Assembly: GCA_027489965.1 (NCBI GenBank)
Contig: JAIXZA010000145.1
Location: forward strand, 1 to 44,208
Source of the DNA: Verrucomicrobiaceae bacterium
Lineage (GTDB): Bacteria; Verrucomicrobiota; Verrucomicrobiia; Verrucomicrobiales; Verrucomicrobiaceae
Length of the DNA stretch: 44,208 nt
Direction of reading: 5' to 3'
Shown piece after piece: positions 34,294 to 42,053 of this stretch. The notes under the pieces are model-generated. The model did not search any database. It was not told where the DNA came from and worked only from the letters and a program-made list of their open reading frames with translations. The number at the start of each line of letters is the position of its first letter. The first letter of the stretch is position 1. Both the position numbers and the translations under genes were made by a program.

Positions 34294-34449
34294 AGTCCGC
34301 GACGATGCGCTGAATTCTCACCGAGTAAAGGCACAACCGAGGCGTTAGCGATAAGTGAATTTTTTCGCTTGGAGAAGGCATCTGAAATGAAAAGACCATT
34401 GCGCGAAGGCTTTCTGCTTCTACGATGGCGGACTTCTCTTTTACCCCTC

Positions 34450-34695
34450 ATGAAAAAGACCGCCTTCACTGCCCTTGCCACTGCTGCTCTCATCATTACT
34501 GCTACTTCCTGCGGCAAACATTCCTGGGAAAAGACTCAGGCGCTTCATGAAGGCATGCACAAAGGTCACGGTAAAAATGCTCATGGCGACGCAAAACACG
34601 ACGACCACGCCAAGCCAGCGGAACATGGTAAAGCTGACGCTCACGCAGCGCCTGCCGCTCATGCCCCTGAAAAGAAAGCTGAAGCAGCCCACTAA
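34450..34695 (+). CDS. His-rich small lipoprotein
   Basis: An 81-residue protein with a signal peptide (MKKTAFTALATAALIITATS) followed by Cys20, a slightly weak lipobox. The mature part is only about 60 residues, and 11 of them are His (blocks such as GMHKGHGKNAHGDAKHDDHA), the rest being Lys, Ala, Asp and Glu. Such a composition commonly binds nickel, zinc or copper, so a metal-storage or chaperone role is plausible, but nothing proves it. An in-frame open stretch reaches much further upstream, but the ATG at 34450 directly precedes the signal peptide. It ends 18 bases before the TRIC-channel gene, so the two are probably co-transcribed. Confidence 0.75.
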   Translation: MKKTAFTALATAALIITATSCGKHSWEKTQALHEGMHKGHGKNAHGDAKHDDHAKPAEHGKADAHAAPAAHAPEKKAEAAH

Positions 34696-34713
34696 TTGAC
34701 GGGCTGCTGACTT

Positions 34714-35322
34714 ATGCCTCTCTGGATCGAGTATGCCGCCTGTGCGGTATGCGCTATATCGGGTGTACTGGCAGCCAATGGAAAGCACATGGACCTCTTT
34801 GGGGCCATCATGCTAGCCTTGGTCACAGCTCTCGGAGGCGGCACGGTCAGGGATCTATGTCTTGGCATTAAACCGGTCTTCTGGATCACCGCCCCGGATT
34901 ACTTGGTCATCTCATTGGCCACGGCCGTCGGCACTTTTATCTTAGCACGGCGATTCAAGTTCCCAGAGCGCACGCTTGGCGTGGCTGATGCCTTTGGTTT
35001 AGCGCTCTTCGGCATTATCGGAACCGAGAAGGCCTTACATCTTCAGGCTCCGGTGTCTGTGGCCATTTTCATGGGCGTCATTACCGGGGTCGCTGGCGGC
35101 ATTATTAGGGATGTATTGCGCAGTGAGTTACCCCTCGTCTTCCGCCCCCAAATCTATCTTTACTCCACAGCCATTTTTGGTGGAGCCAGCGTTTTTGTTT
35201 TACTAGAAAAGACTTTAGGTGCCGATCCGTCACATCGATACATCGGCATGGCCACTATTTTAGCCTTGCGGCTAGCAGCCATGCGCTGGCGGTTGGCGCT
35301 GCCGATTTTCACTGGCAAATGA
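34714..35322 (+). CDS. TRIC/YadS-family cation channel (UPF0126)
   Basis: A 202-residue membrane protein with six or seven spans and the internal duplication of the family. First unit: SGVLAANGKHMDLFGAIMLA then LVTALGGGTVRDL. Second: VADAFGLALFGIIGTEKAL then FMGVITGVAGGIIRDVLR. The two GGGxxRDxL blocks line the pore in TRIC channels, which conduct monovalent cations. The prokaryotic role is not settled; glycine or potassium movement has been proposed. Downstream of the His-rich lipoprotein in the same direction, and tail-to-tail with the DUF1501 gene. Confidence 0.92.
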   Translation: MPLWIEYAACAVCAISGVLAANGKHMDLFGAIMLALVTALGGGTVRDLCLGIKPVFWITAPDYLVISLATAVGTFILARRFKFPERTLGVADAFGLALFGIIGTEKALHLQAPVSVAIFMGVITGVAGGIIRDVLRSELPLVFRPQIYLYSTAIFGGASVFVLLEKTLGADPSHRYIGMATILALRLAAMRWRLALPIFTGK

Positions 35323-35332
35323 GCAATAAGGA

Positions 35333-36748
35333 CTAGGCTAGCACCTTCTTTACTAGATTCCCCGCAACACCGGTCAGACGAACATCAAGCCCTTGGAATT
35401 TGACAGTCAGACGTTTGTGATCAATGCCCAATAAATGCAGCATGGTGGCGTGCAAGTCATGGACATGAACAATGTCTTCCACGGAGCGATAGCCTAACTC
35501 ATCGGTGGCCCCATAGCTGAAGCCTGGTTTCACACCACCACCAGCCATGAATACATTGAAGGCAAGAATATGATGATCGCGGCCAGTCCCCTGCCCCATC
35601 GGAGTGCGTCCGAATTCGCCCCCCCACAAAATGAGGGTGTCTTCCAGCATTCCACGCTGTTTAAGGTCACGAATGAGTGCGGCTGTGGCTTGATCGACAT
35701 CGAGCGCCGCTGATTTCATGCCATCGACAATGCCGCCATGGTGATCCCAGGCGCGATGATATAGCTGAATCATTCGTGTGCCACGCTCAGCCATCTTGCG
35801 TGCCAGTAAGCAATTGGAGGCAAAGCTACCGTCACCCGGCTGCTTCACACCATACATATCCAGAATGTGCTGAGGCTCACTCTGCATATCAATGAGGTCC
35901 GGCACGCTGGACTGCATTTTAAAAGCCATCTCATATTGAGCGATTCGAGTCTGAATCTCAGGGTCCAGTTTTTCTTCCGCTAAAATGCCATTCAGTCGTT
36001 TCACCTCATCCACCACCTGCCTCTGGGTGCTTTGGCAGACCCCATCAGGGCTACCTAAATAATGTACGGGCTGCCCTTTGGCCTGAAATTGAATGCCCTG
36101 ATACTTGCTGGGAAGCACCCCAGCCGACCACTGACGAGCTGAAACAGGCTGCTGCCCCGTTTTCCCTGCCGAAGTCAGCACCACAAAGCCAGGTAAATCA
36201 CTTGTCTCGCATCCTAAACCATAAAGCAGCCAAGACCCCATACTGGGCCTACCTTTGATGATGCTACCAGTATTCATGAAAGCATGAGCCGTATCATGAT
36301 TAATCTGTTCCGTTTTCATGGATCGGATAATGCACAGATCATCTGCTACACTGCCGAGATGTGGGAACAACTCTGAAATCTCCTGGCCGCTTTGGCCCCA
36401 CTTTTTGAATCCGCAAAAGGCACCCCGAGCTTTCAATTCAGCGCCTTGCAACTGGGCAAGCTGCTGCCCTTTGGTGAATGATTCAGGAAATGCTTTGCCA
36501 TCCAACTCCTTAAGCTTTGGCTTCCAATCAAACGTCTCAAGATGTGACGGCCCACCTGCCATGCAAAGAAAGATCACTCGCTTGGCCTTCACGGGCAGAT
36601 GCGGTTTCAGCATGGCACCAGCGATCCCTCCCTGCGCTTCCGTCATGAGTGACGCCAAAGCCATTCCGCCCAGCCCGTAAGCAGACTGAGATAGAAACGT
36701 GCGGCGATTGACACTAAGTGCGTGCGCGGAAGGATCGAAAAGAGACAT
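35333..36748 (-). CDS. DUF1501 protein with Tat signal
   Basis: A 471-residue exported protein. The start has a twin-arginine signal (VNRRTFLSQSAYGLGGMALA) pointing to folded export by Tat. The body follows DUF1501: KRVIFLCMAGGPSHLETFDW, AELKARGAFCGFKKWG, QINHDTAHAFMNTGSIIKGR, GGEFGRTPMGQGTGRDHHIL and DLHATMLHLLGIDHKRLT. The fold is alkaline phosphatase/sulfatase-like; function is unknown. In PVC genomes DUF1501 genes usually sit next to a DUF1549/DUF1553 cytochrome gene; here none is adjacent and the upstream neighbour is a divergent LysR gene. The 137-bp divergent gap may hold shared control sites. Confidence 0.93.
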   Translation of the reverse strand: MSLFDPSAHALSVNRRTFLSQSAYGLGGMALASLMTEAQGGIAGAMLKPHLPVKAKRVIFLCMAGGPSHLETFDWKPKLKELDGKAFPESFTKGQQLAQLQGAELKARGAFCGFKKWGQSGQEISELFPHLGSVADDLCIIRSMKTEQINHDTAHAFMNTGSIIKGRPSMGSWLLYGLGCETSDLPGFVVLTSAGKTGQQPVSARQWSAGVLPSKYQGIQFQAKGQPVHYLGSPDGVCQSTQRQVVDEVKRLNGILAEEKLDPEIQTRIAQYEMAFKMQSSVPDLIDMQSEPQHILDMYGVKQPGDGSFASNCLLARKMAERGTRMIQLYHRAWDHHGGIVDGMKSAALDVDQATAALIRDLKQRGMLEDTLILWGGEFGRTPMGQGTGRDHHILAFNVFMAGGGVKPGFSYGATDELGYRSVEDIVHVHDLHATMLHLLGIDHKRLTVKFQGLDVRLTGVAGNLVKKVLA

Positions 36749-36846
36749 GATTAAACAATACGCAATGTGACCAGCTCTTTGTCAATCCATGCTCTGCCCC
36801 TTTCAAATTCGTCACAAAATCACCCCAATCCCCTGCAATGAATCAC

Positions 36847-36874
36847 TTGGAGCTAGAGAAGAATGTCGTATGAT
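36847..36874 (+). promoter_or_regulatory. Possible promoter of the LysR gene
   Basis: TTGGAG (36847-36852) and TATGAT (36869-36874) with a 16-bp spacer, in the gap between the DUF1501 gene and the divergent lysR-type gene. The start of transcription would fall near 36881, about 5 bases before the ATG at 36886, giving a very short leader. No LysR operator palindrome was convincing. Confidence 0.4.
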
Positions 36875-36885
36875 CGGCGTCTTTC

Positions 36886-37818
36886 ATGGAACTCCGACCG
36901 CTACGTTCATTCATCGCTGCTGCTGAAGATGGCAATATTAGCAAGGCGGCCATACGACTCGGCATGACGCAGCCGGCACTGAGCCGCCAAATCAAAGGGA
37001 TGGAGGAGGAACTAGGCGTGGCGCTATTGGATAGAAAGGCGCACTCCTTTTCATTAACGACGGCTGGCGAAGTACTTCTACGCGAAGGACGGGTGCTTTT
37101 GGAAAAAGCTGATATCATCGAACAACGAGTCAAAGCAACCGCAAAGGCGCAGATTCTGCGCGTGGGCTACTCACCTTCCCTGTCAGCGGGAATTTTGGCT
37201 CCTGCCATGGAGTCGTTCACGCAGGTGCATCCACGAGCAAAAGTTGAGCTTTCGGACCTTTCGTCGCAGGAGATGATCGAGGCCCTGCAAAAAGGGACAT
37301 TGGATGTCATCGTGACGGCAACACCATCAAAGGAGATGGCTGATATTTTTTGGAGCACCGTGCAGCAGCAAGCTTGGCGAGTGGCTGTGCCACGGCAACA
37401 TGCGCTCATGAAAAAAGAGAGCTTAGCGCCTGTGGACCTCCATGATCAAAAGCTCGTAGTCTATTCGCAACGGGACTATCCTGACTATTGGAATGTGATC
37501 ACGGGCTGGTTCAAACAACAAAAGATCAATGCCAAGATCGCCTGTGAATGTGATGGCGTGACAAGCCTCATCAGCGCAGTAGAAGCAGGACTCGGCGTGG
37601 CGATGGTGGTGGAGCGCATCGCCTGCCTGATCCCAGATCGCATCATGCTAAAGCACCTAGAACCACAGCCTCTGCCGGTCTGCATTTCAGCCGGTCTGCT
37701 TTATCATCAAAGGGAAGACAAAGTGCTGTCGGTCTTCATCGAAGAACTCAAGCGCGCAGCAAGCAAGGATGATGCAAGACACGCGTCAGAGAAAAAAGGC
37801 ATCAAGGGATGCGGTTAA
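36886..37818 (+). CDS. LysR-family transcriptional regulator
   Basis: A 310-residue regulator. The N-terminal winged helix-turn-helix is classic (MELRPLRSFIAAAEDGNISK then AAIRLGMTQPALSRQIKGME and LGVALLDRKAHSFSLTTAGE), followed by a linker helix and a periplasmic-binding-type effector domain (LRVGYSPSLSAGILAPAMES, VSLLI-like AVEAGLGVAMVVERIA). LysR regulators often control divergent or neighbouring genes, so DUF1501 (divergent) and the oxidative operon (convergent, 17-bp overlap) are both candidates. The family cannot tell the ligand. The C-terminal 25 residues are Lys/Asp-rich and lie over the start of the overlap. Confidence 0.95.
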   Translation: MELRPLRSFIAAAEDGNISKAAIRLGMTQPALSRQIKGMEEELGVALLDRKAHSFSLTTAGEVLLREGRVLLEKADIIEQRVKATAKAQILRVGYSPSLSAGILAPAMESFTQVHPRAKVELSDLSSQEMIEALQKGTLDVIVTATPSKEMADIFWSTVQQQAWRVAVPRQHALMKKESLAPVDLHDQKLVVYSQRDYPDYWNVITGWFKQQKINAKIACECDGVTSLISAVEAGLGVAMVVERIACLIPDRIMLKHLEPQPLPVCISAGLLYHQREDKVLSVFIEELKRAASKDDARHASEKKGIKGCG

Positions 37819-39274
37819 GCGTGTAGGCACAGAGTCGATGCCAGATTTTCTGGCCTTCTCGACTGATGATTTCAGGCAGCTCAAACTCGTGCACATAGCC
37901 AGCACGTAGATTGGCGCATTTAACGCTGAGGCTCAGACCCTCTTTTGAAAGCGTCCAGTCACTCAGTTGCAGCGGCTTGGGATCGACTTCGGGGCTGCCA
38001 TACTTGGCGGTCAAAAGGTAGGTGTAACTTTGTGCTTTCGTCAGAGACCAGTTGGTGGGCTGAATAGGCTGCGTGAAGGTGAATTTGAAGCCGTCATTAA
38101 GCGCCTCGAGCTTCTGCACCTCAAGCGGCACCTTACCTGTAGGAACGAGACGCTGAAGCCCGAAGGATCGATTCCCATAACTGTTCCAACCACGGTTAGA
38201 TTGACCAACAATCATGCTGCCATCCTGAAGAAAATGGAGAGTAAGCGTGGCACTTTGCAGTCCACTGACAAAAGGGAAACAGGCACCTTGATACTCGCCG
38301 CCGACCTTTTCCATGAACACACGATTGACCCCGGAGAGAACGAACTCACCGACAAACATTTGTTTTTCAAAGGGACCAAACTTGCCACGGGTGAGATCAC
38401 AGCGCAGCCCCGTAGTGCTTTGACCAAACTTCACATAAGGCAGCCAGACAGCAGGCAAACAATAGCCAGGCACCTGGGTGACGGCCTCGGCAACAGTGAT
38501 GCCATCGAGCAACTTGGCCGGAGCTTTGACTGGCGAATCTGGACGCTTGGCGTCAGCGAGAGAGTCGGCATGACCAAAAAAAGCTCCTTTTCGAATGTGC
38601 ATGATAGGACTGGTTGGTATCCAGTTGCCCTGCTGATCTGTGCCAAAGATGTCGCCCTCTGCATTCAGACCGATTCCACAAGGACTGCGAAAGCCAGCAC
38701 TGAAACCCGTGGCTGTATGACTGCCTTTCCGAGTGATGATGCTCCATCCACGCCACAAGGGGTGTTTAGCTTCAGCACCAGCGCCCGCCCATGTTTTACC
38801 CATCGTGCAATTCAGGGTGTTATGCATGTTTCCATCCCGATCAAAGACGGGTCCGTAAGCATACTCATGATAAGCACCTGAGACACCCCAACCTTTGCTA
38901 GCAGTAGAGTATTCATCGGCGCTGCCATCACCATCACTATCACGCAGTCTAGTCACTTCACTGCGCTGTGTGACATAGAGGTCGCCTTCATGATAGGCTA
39001 GACCGAGAATCTCATGCATGCCTGAAGCAAAGAGTTTGTAGCCAAGATTAGCAACGGTCGGCGGCTCAACACTTGGATTCTGGATGATCCAGACTTCACC
39101 TTTACGTGTGGAAACAGCGAGCTTACCATCAGGCAAAACAGCCAACCCACTGACCTCCATGTTGACAGCAGGCGGGGTCTCCAGAGTCACCGTGCGATAG
39201 TACTCCGACTGATCTTGCGCAATGAGGGGATAACCCAGAGCGAAGATTCCAAAAATGAGAACCTTGTTTACCAT
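37802..39274 (-). CDS. PVC-type dehydrogenase-like beta-propeller, no heme site
   Basis: A 490-residue exported protein with signal peptide (NKVLIFGIFALGYPLIAQ). It has a propeller domain of the same broad class as the larger dehydrogenase at 16149: SGLAVLPDGKLAVSTRKGEV, MHEILGLAYHEGDLYVTQRS, LRDSDGDGSADEYSTASKGW, PCGIGLNAEGDIFGTDQQGN. It lacks CxxCH motifs, so electrons would have to pass to a separate carrier, probably the pentaheme cytochrome encoded just upstream. The start ATG overlaps the cytochrome stop (ATGGTAA) and is preceded by a strong AAGGAGG, so the two are translationally coupled. Substrate unknown, perhaps a sugar or sugar alcohol. The 3' end overlaps the LysR gene by 17 bp. 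Confidence 0.85.
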   Translation of the reverse strand: MVNKVLIFGIFALGYPLIAQDQSEYYRTVTLETPPAVNMEVSGLAVLPDGKLAVSTRKGEVWIIQNPSVEPPTVANLGYKLFASGMHEILGLAYHEGDLYVTQRSEVTRLRDSDGDGSADEYSTASKGWGVSGAYHEYAYGPVFDRDGNMHNTLNCTMGKTWAGAGAEAKHPLWRGWSIITRKGSHTATGFSAGFRSPCGIGLNAEGDIFGTDQQGNWIPTSPIMHIRKGAFFGHADSLADAKRPDSPVKAPAKLLDGITVAEAVTQVPGYCLPAVWLPYVKFGQSTTGLRCDLTRGKFGPFEKQMFVGEFVLSGVNRVFMEKVGGEYQGACFPFVSGLQSATLTLHFLQDGSMIVGQSNRGWNSYGNRSFGLQRLVPTGKVPLEVQKLEALNDGFKFTFTQPIQPTNWSLTKAQSYTYLLTAKYGSPEVDPKPLQLSDWTLSKEGLSLSVKCANLRAGYVHEFELPEIISREGQKIWHRLCAYTLNRIP

Positions 39275-41415
39275 GACAGTACCTCCTTAGACTCTTGACC
39301 ATTGATTTTCGTGACGCGCTCGAATCGCCCTGCCTTAGGCTGCAATGTATCTTCAACCTGCTGCCCATCTTGCAGATACAGCATCGTCGGCACACCGTCT
39401 TTACTCAGACGATAACCGCTAAATTCACGAACACCTGTGGCTGCGGGTAGCGTTTTCACATCAGTGCCAAGCGGCTTAATTGGCAACATCTCGCGGCTCT
39501 GCCAGTTGCTCATGGCATCAAGGAAACGTCCCTTCCAAATGAATACCCAACGACACTGCACTGAATCAAAAGCCGCATGGATACCCTCAGGAAAACCAAC
39601 ACCAATGGCGTGACTGCCTGCGCCTTCAATGAAACTTCTAAACAGGATCGGTCTTCCGGCTTTTTCTGGCTTTAATTCAAAGTCCTCCGTTGACAGCAAT
39701 CCTTCTGGCAAGGGCTGGCCTTCAATTTCCTTCAGGTAAGTCCAAATGGATTCAATTTCTTGTTCGGCCTTCTTCCGACCGATGAACATCGGCGGCATCA
39801 TGGTGCCGACTTGAGTGGCTTGCGGGTTGAGCAGAAGCTCCTTAAAATACTCAGGCTGTAATCGGTCTGCCGTGTGGGTTAGTCGGATCACCGGAGGTCC
39901 GAGTGATTTGCGATCTTTCAAGCCATGACAGGAGATGCAGGCCAGTCCCTTAGCTCCCATCAGACCACGACCGATTTCGGCTCGATGATGCTTCTGCAAA
40001 CCGCTAACATCGATGGCCATGGGGGTTTCTCTTTGATCGGTTTTAGGCAAGAGATCGACCAATATTTCAGTCTGAGCTTGGCCGAAGTTTGGCATTCGCG
40101 TGTCCATATAAGGACGCACGCTACCGCCCTGACCATAGAGCACTTTTTGCAACCAGCCACGCGTCAACTTACGGCCCACGTTGTCGAGGTTTGGCGGCAG
40201 ATGCGCCAGTTCACCGAGTGATTCGGCACTGCCGTCATTGGAGCCGAAATACTGAGCCCGAGGATCTTCAGGGCCACCCTTGCCATCACGATCATGACAG
40301 GCATAACAATTCAAGCGGGTCATCTGCCAATCCACTTTTTCAGTCGCCGTTAGAACAGGAGCTGTCTGCTCCTGTATAGCGCGAATCGCCAAGCTTAGTG
40401 CCCGCTTTTGCAGATCATTGAGATCATAGCGCGGAATGCCGGAAGTTGGCTTCTCGGAAAGGCAGCCTTTCTTGAGCTTCAAGTTTGCCACAGGCTTCGA
40501 GGCCACGGCCAAATTTTGTTTAGGCTCAGTTTGATGGCAGGCCACACAGTTCATCTGGGTAAAGAGCACCTTACCTTTTTCGACTCCTTGGGCTGGGATC
40601 TTTAATGCCGCGCGTTCACTGGCTTTTTCGGGAGTGCGCCCGCTATGAAGATAGCTGGCAATGTCTGAAGCCTCCTGCTCCGTTAAACGCATGTTCGGCA
40701 TCCGACCCGAGGGGCGAAACGACAGCGGATCATGAAGGAAGTACGCCAGTTCATTGAGTTCATAAGCATCCGCCAGAGCGATAGGCACGGAAGCAAGCCC
40801 TGGCTTTTCAACACTCATTTCCGCAGACACTTTCTCGGGTCGGTAGTCGGTGGCAGGTTCATGACAGGCGACACAGCCGACTTTGTGATAAAGTTCTTTA
40901 CCACGCGCCAAATCACCCTTTGGCAGAGTCGCAGCGGGCTTTTTTAATGAGCTGAGATACTCCGTCAGAGCCTCCACCTTTTCCGCATCGCCATCTTCAC
41001 CTGCAAACAGGCCAGGCATCTGTGTGCCTTTCTTTCGGTGCTGCGGACTGCGTACCATCAGCCAGAGTGAATCTGCGTCCAACCTTGAACCAACGGCACT
41101 GAGATCAGGTCCAGACTTGGCTGAAAGGCGTTCCTTCCAGCTGTCAGGAACACTATGGCAAGCAGTGCAGTTCAGCTCTGCCATAAGTAGATAGCCACCT
41201 TCAATTACATGCTCATCTGGATCTTCTGGCAGGAAGAACTGATCAAAATTAAAGACATAGGCATGATTAATCGGCTCAGCCTGCAAAGGATGAGCACGCG
41301 CTGGCGAGACGCTCAGAATCATGAGTATCCAAAGCAGCGCGCAATGACGAATGACGAAGCTCGAATGACGAACAACGACAGATTCGGATTTCAGACTTGG
41401 GGATTCTTTCGTCAT
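39268..41415 (-). CDS. Exported pentaheme c-type cytochrome
   Basis: A 715-residue periplasmic or outer-membrane cytochrome with five CxxCH heme sites: CTACH (83-87), CVACH (181-185), CVACH (290-294), CYACH (370-374) and CISCH (493-497). Met candidates for axial ligands occur in RMPNMRLTEQE, TRMPNFG and GTMMPPMFIG. The C-terminal 120 residues (from about 585) form a heme-free domain (IHAAFDSVQCRWVFIWKGRF). It would relay electrons from the coupled dehydrogenase to the respiratory chain. The first 30 residues (MTKESPSLKSES, then VVVRHSSFVIRHCALLWILM) are partly encoded by a dispersed repeat; the hydrophobic part CALLWILMILSVSPARA is the signal core. No better start exists. Confidence 0.9.
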   Translation of the reverse strand: MTKESPSLKSESVVVRHSSFVIRHCALLWILMILSVSPARAHPLQAEPINHAYVFNFDQFFLPEDPDEHVIEGGYLLMAELNCTACHSVPDSWKERLSAKSGPDLSAVGSRLDADSLWLMVRSPQHRKKGTQMPGLFAGEDGDAEKVEALTEYLSSLKKPAATLPKGDLARGKELYHKVGCVACHEPATDYRPEKVSAEMSVEKPGLASVPIALADAYELNELAYFLHDPLSFRPSGRMPNMRLTEQEASDIASYLHSGRTPEKASERAALKIPAQGVEKGKVLFTQMNCVACHQTEPKQNLAVASKPVANLKLKKGCLSEKPTSGIPRYDLNDLQKRALSLAIRAIQEQTAPVLTATEKVDWQMTRLNCYACHDRDGKGGPEDPRAQYFGSNDGSAESLGELAHLPPNLDNVGRKLTRGWLQKVLYGQGGSVRPYMDTRMPNFGQAQTEILVDLLPKTDQRETPMAIDVSGLQKHHRAEIGRGLMGAKGLACISCHGLKDRKSLGPPVIRLTHTADRLQPEYFKELLLNPQATQVGTMMPPMFIGRKKAEQEIESIWTYLKEIEGQPLPEGLLSTEDFELKPEKAGRPILFRSFIEGAGSHAIGVGFPEGIHAAFDSVQCRWVFIWKGRFLDAMSNWQSREMLPIKPLGTDVKTLPAATGVREFSGYRLSKDGVPTMLYLQDGQQVEDTLQPKAGRFERVTKINGQESKEVLSW
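39282..39288 (-). promoter_or_regulatory. Strong Shine-Dalgarno of the dehydrogenase gene
   Basis: AAGGAGG on the minus strand, 7 bases before the ATG at 39274, lies inside the end of the cytochrome gene. It decides the start and allows independent or re-initiating translation, unusual here because many other genes in this window show no clear site. Confidence 0.85.
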
Positions 41416-41438
41416 TCGGATTTAGAGATTCGTCATTT
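41349..41438 (-). repeat. Dispersed intergenic repeat, copy 2
   Basis: Reverse-strand relative of 11635-11737. The left arm at 41387-41438 matches at about 44 of 52 positions; the right arm at 41349-41372 is identical over 24 bases. It lies directly after the PfpI stop codon and holds the cytochrome start ATG (41413-41415) and much of its first 25 codons. Confidence 0.8.
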
Positions 41439-41439
41439 C

Positions 41440-42012
41440 CTAAAGACCCATCTTTGCACGCTCGACATCAAGCGCTTTGATCCAAGGGCCAATGAAGTGA
41501 CCACTATCATGATAGGTGCGGCCTGAATACATGTGCTGATCGATCACGCATGGCTCATTGACATAGATGCCACCACAGATCTCCAGATCAAACTTGCACT
41601 TAGCCACAGTGGCCATACGGAGACCCCTGACGATATCTGCACGAGCTGGAATCTCAACGCCATGACACACACTGGCACAGGGTTTTTTATTCTCCCAAAA
41701 CCACTTCGTGAGCCGGATAAGATCGACATCTTCACGAATGTATTCTGGAGCACGACCACCGCTGAAAAAGATGCCCACATATTCCTCAGGCTTGATCTCG
41801 GCAAAGGTGATATCGGCATTGATGCTGTAGCCTTCCCACTCCTTGGTGATGGTCCAGCCAGGCTTCACTTCATGAAGCACCATCTGGTACTTCCGTTTTT
41901 CAGGAGCCGCAATAATAGGCTGATAACCGGCTTCAATGAGTCGATAAAAAGGATAAAGCGTATCGACGGTTTCGGTGGCATCGCCAATGATAAGGAGGAC
42001 GGGTGGGTTCAT
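41440..42012 (-). CDS. DJ-1/PfpI-family protein
   Basis: A 190-residue protein of the class I glutamine amidotransferase-like fold. The nucleophile elbow ASVCHGVEIPARADI has Cys116 with His117, the pattern of PfpI/DJ-1 proteins; FSGGRAPEYI supplies the conserved Glu region. Family members act as chaperones, glyoxalases, or proteases, so the chemistry is not predictable. It has no signal peptide. It is 24 bp upstream of the cytochrome gene and 41 bp after the isomerase-like gene, so all four are one operon. Family members are known to turn over reactive aldehydes, which would fit a carbohydrate-oxidation module, but this is inference. Confidence 0.9.
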   Translation of the reverse strand: MNPPVLLIIGDATETVDTLYPFYRLIEAGYQPIIAAPEKRKYQMVLHEVKPGWTITKEWEGYSINADITFAEIKPEEYVGIFFSGGRAPEYIREDVDLIRLTKWFWENKKPCASVCHGVEIPARADIVRGLRMATVAKCKFDLEICGGIYVNEPCVIDQHMYSGRTYHDSGHFIGPWIKALDVERAKMGL

Positions 42013-42053
42013 GATAATTTATGAGTGTTGATAGGATGAAAAGAAAAGTGATT

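Noticed and set aside
41209..41526. Plus-strand frame encoding MTNDEARMTNNDRFGFQTWG
   Set aside because: It runs antisense through the cytochrome start and the dispersed repeat. Such peptides are familiar spurious translations of ATGACGAA-type repeats.
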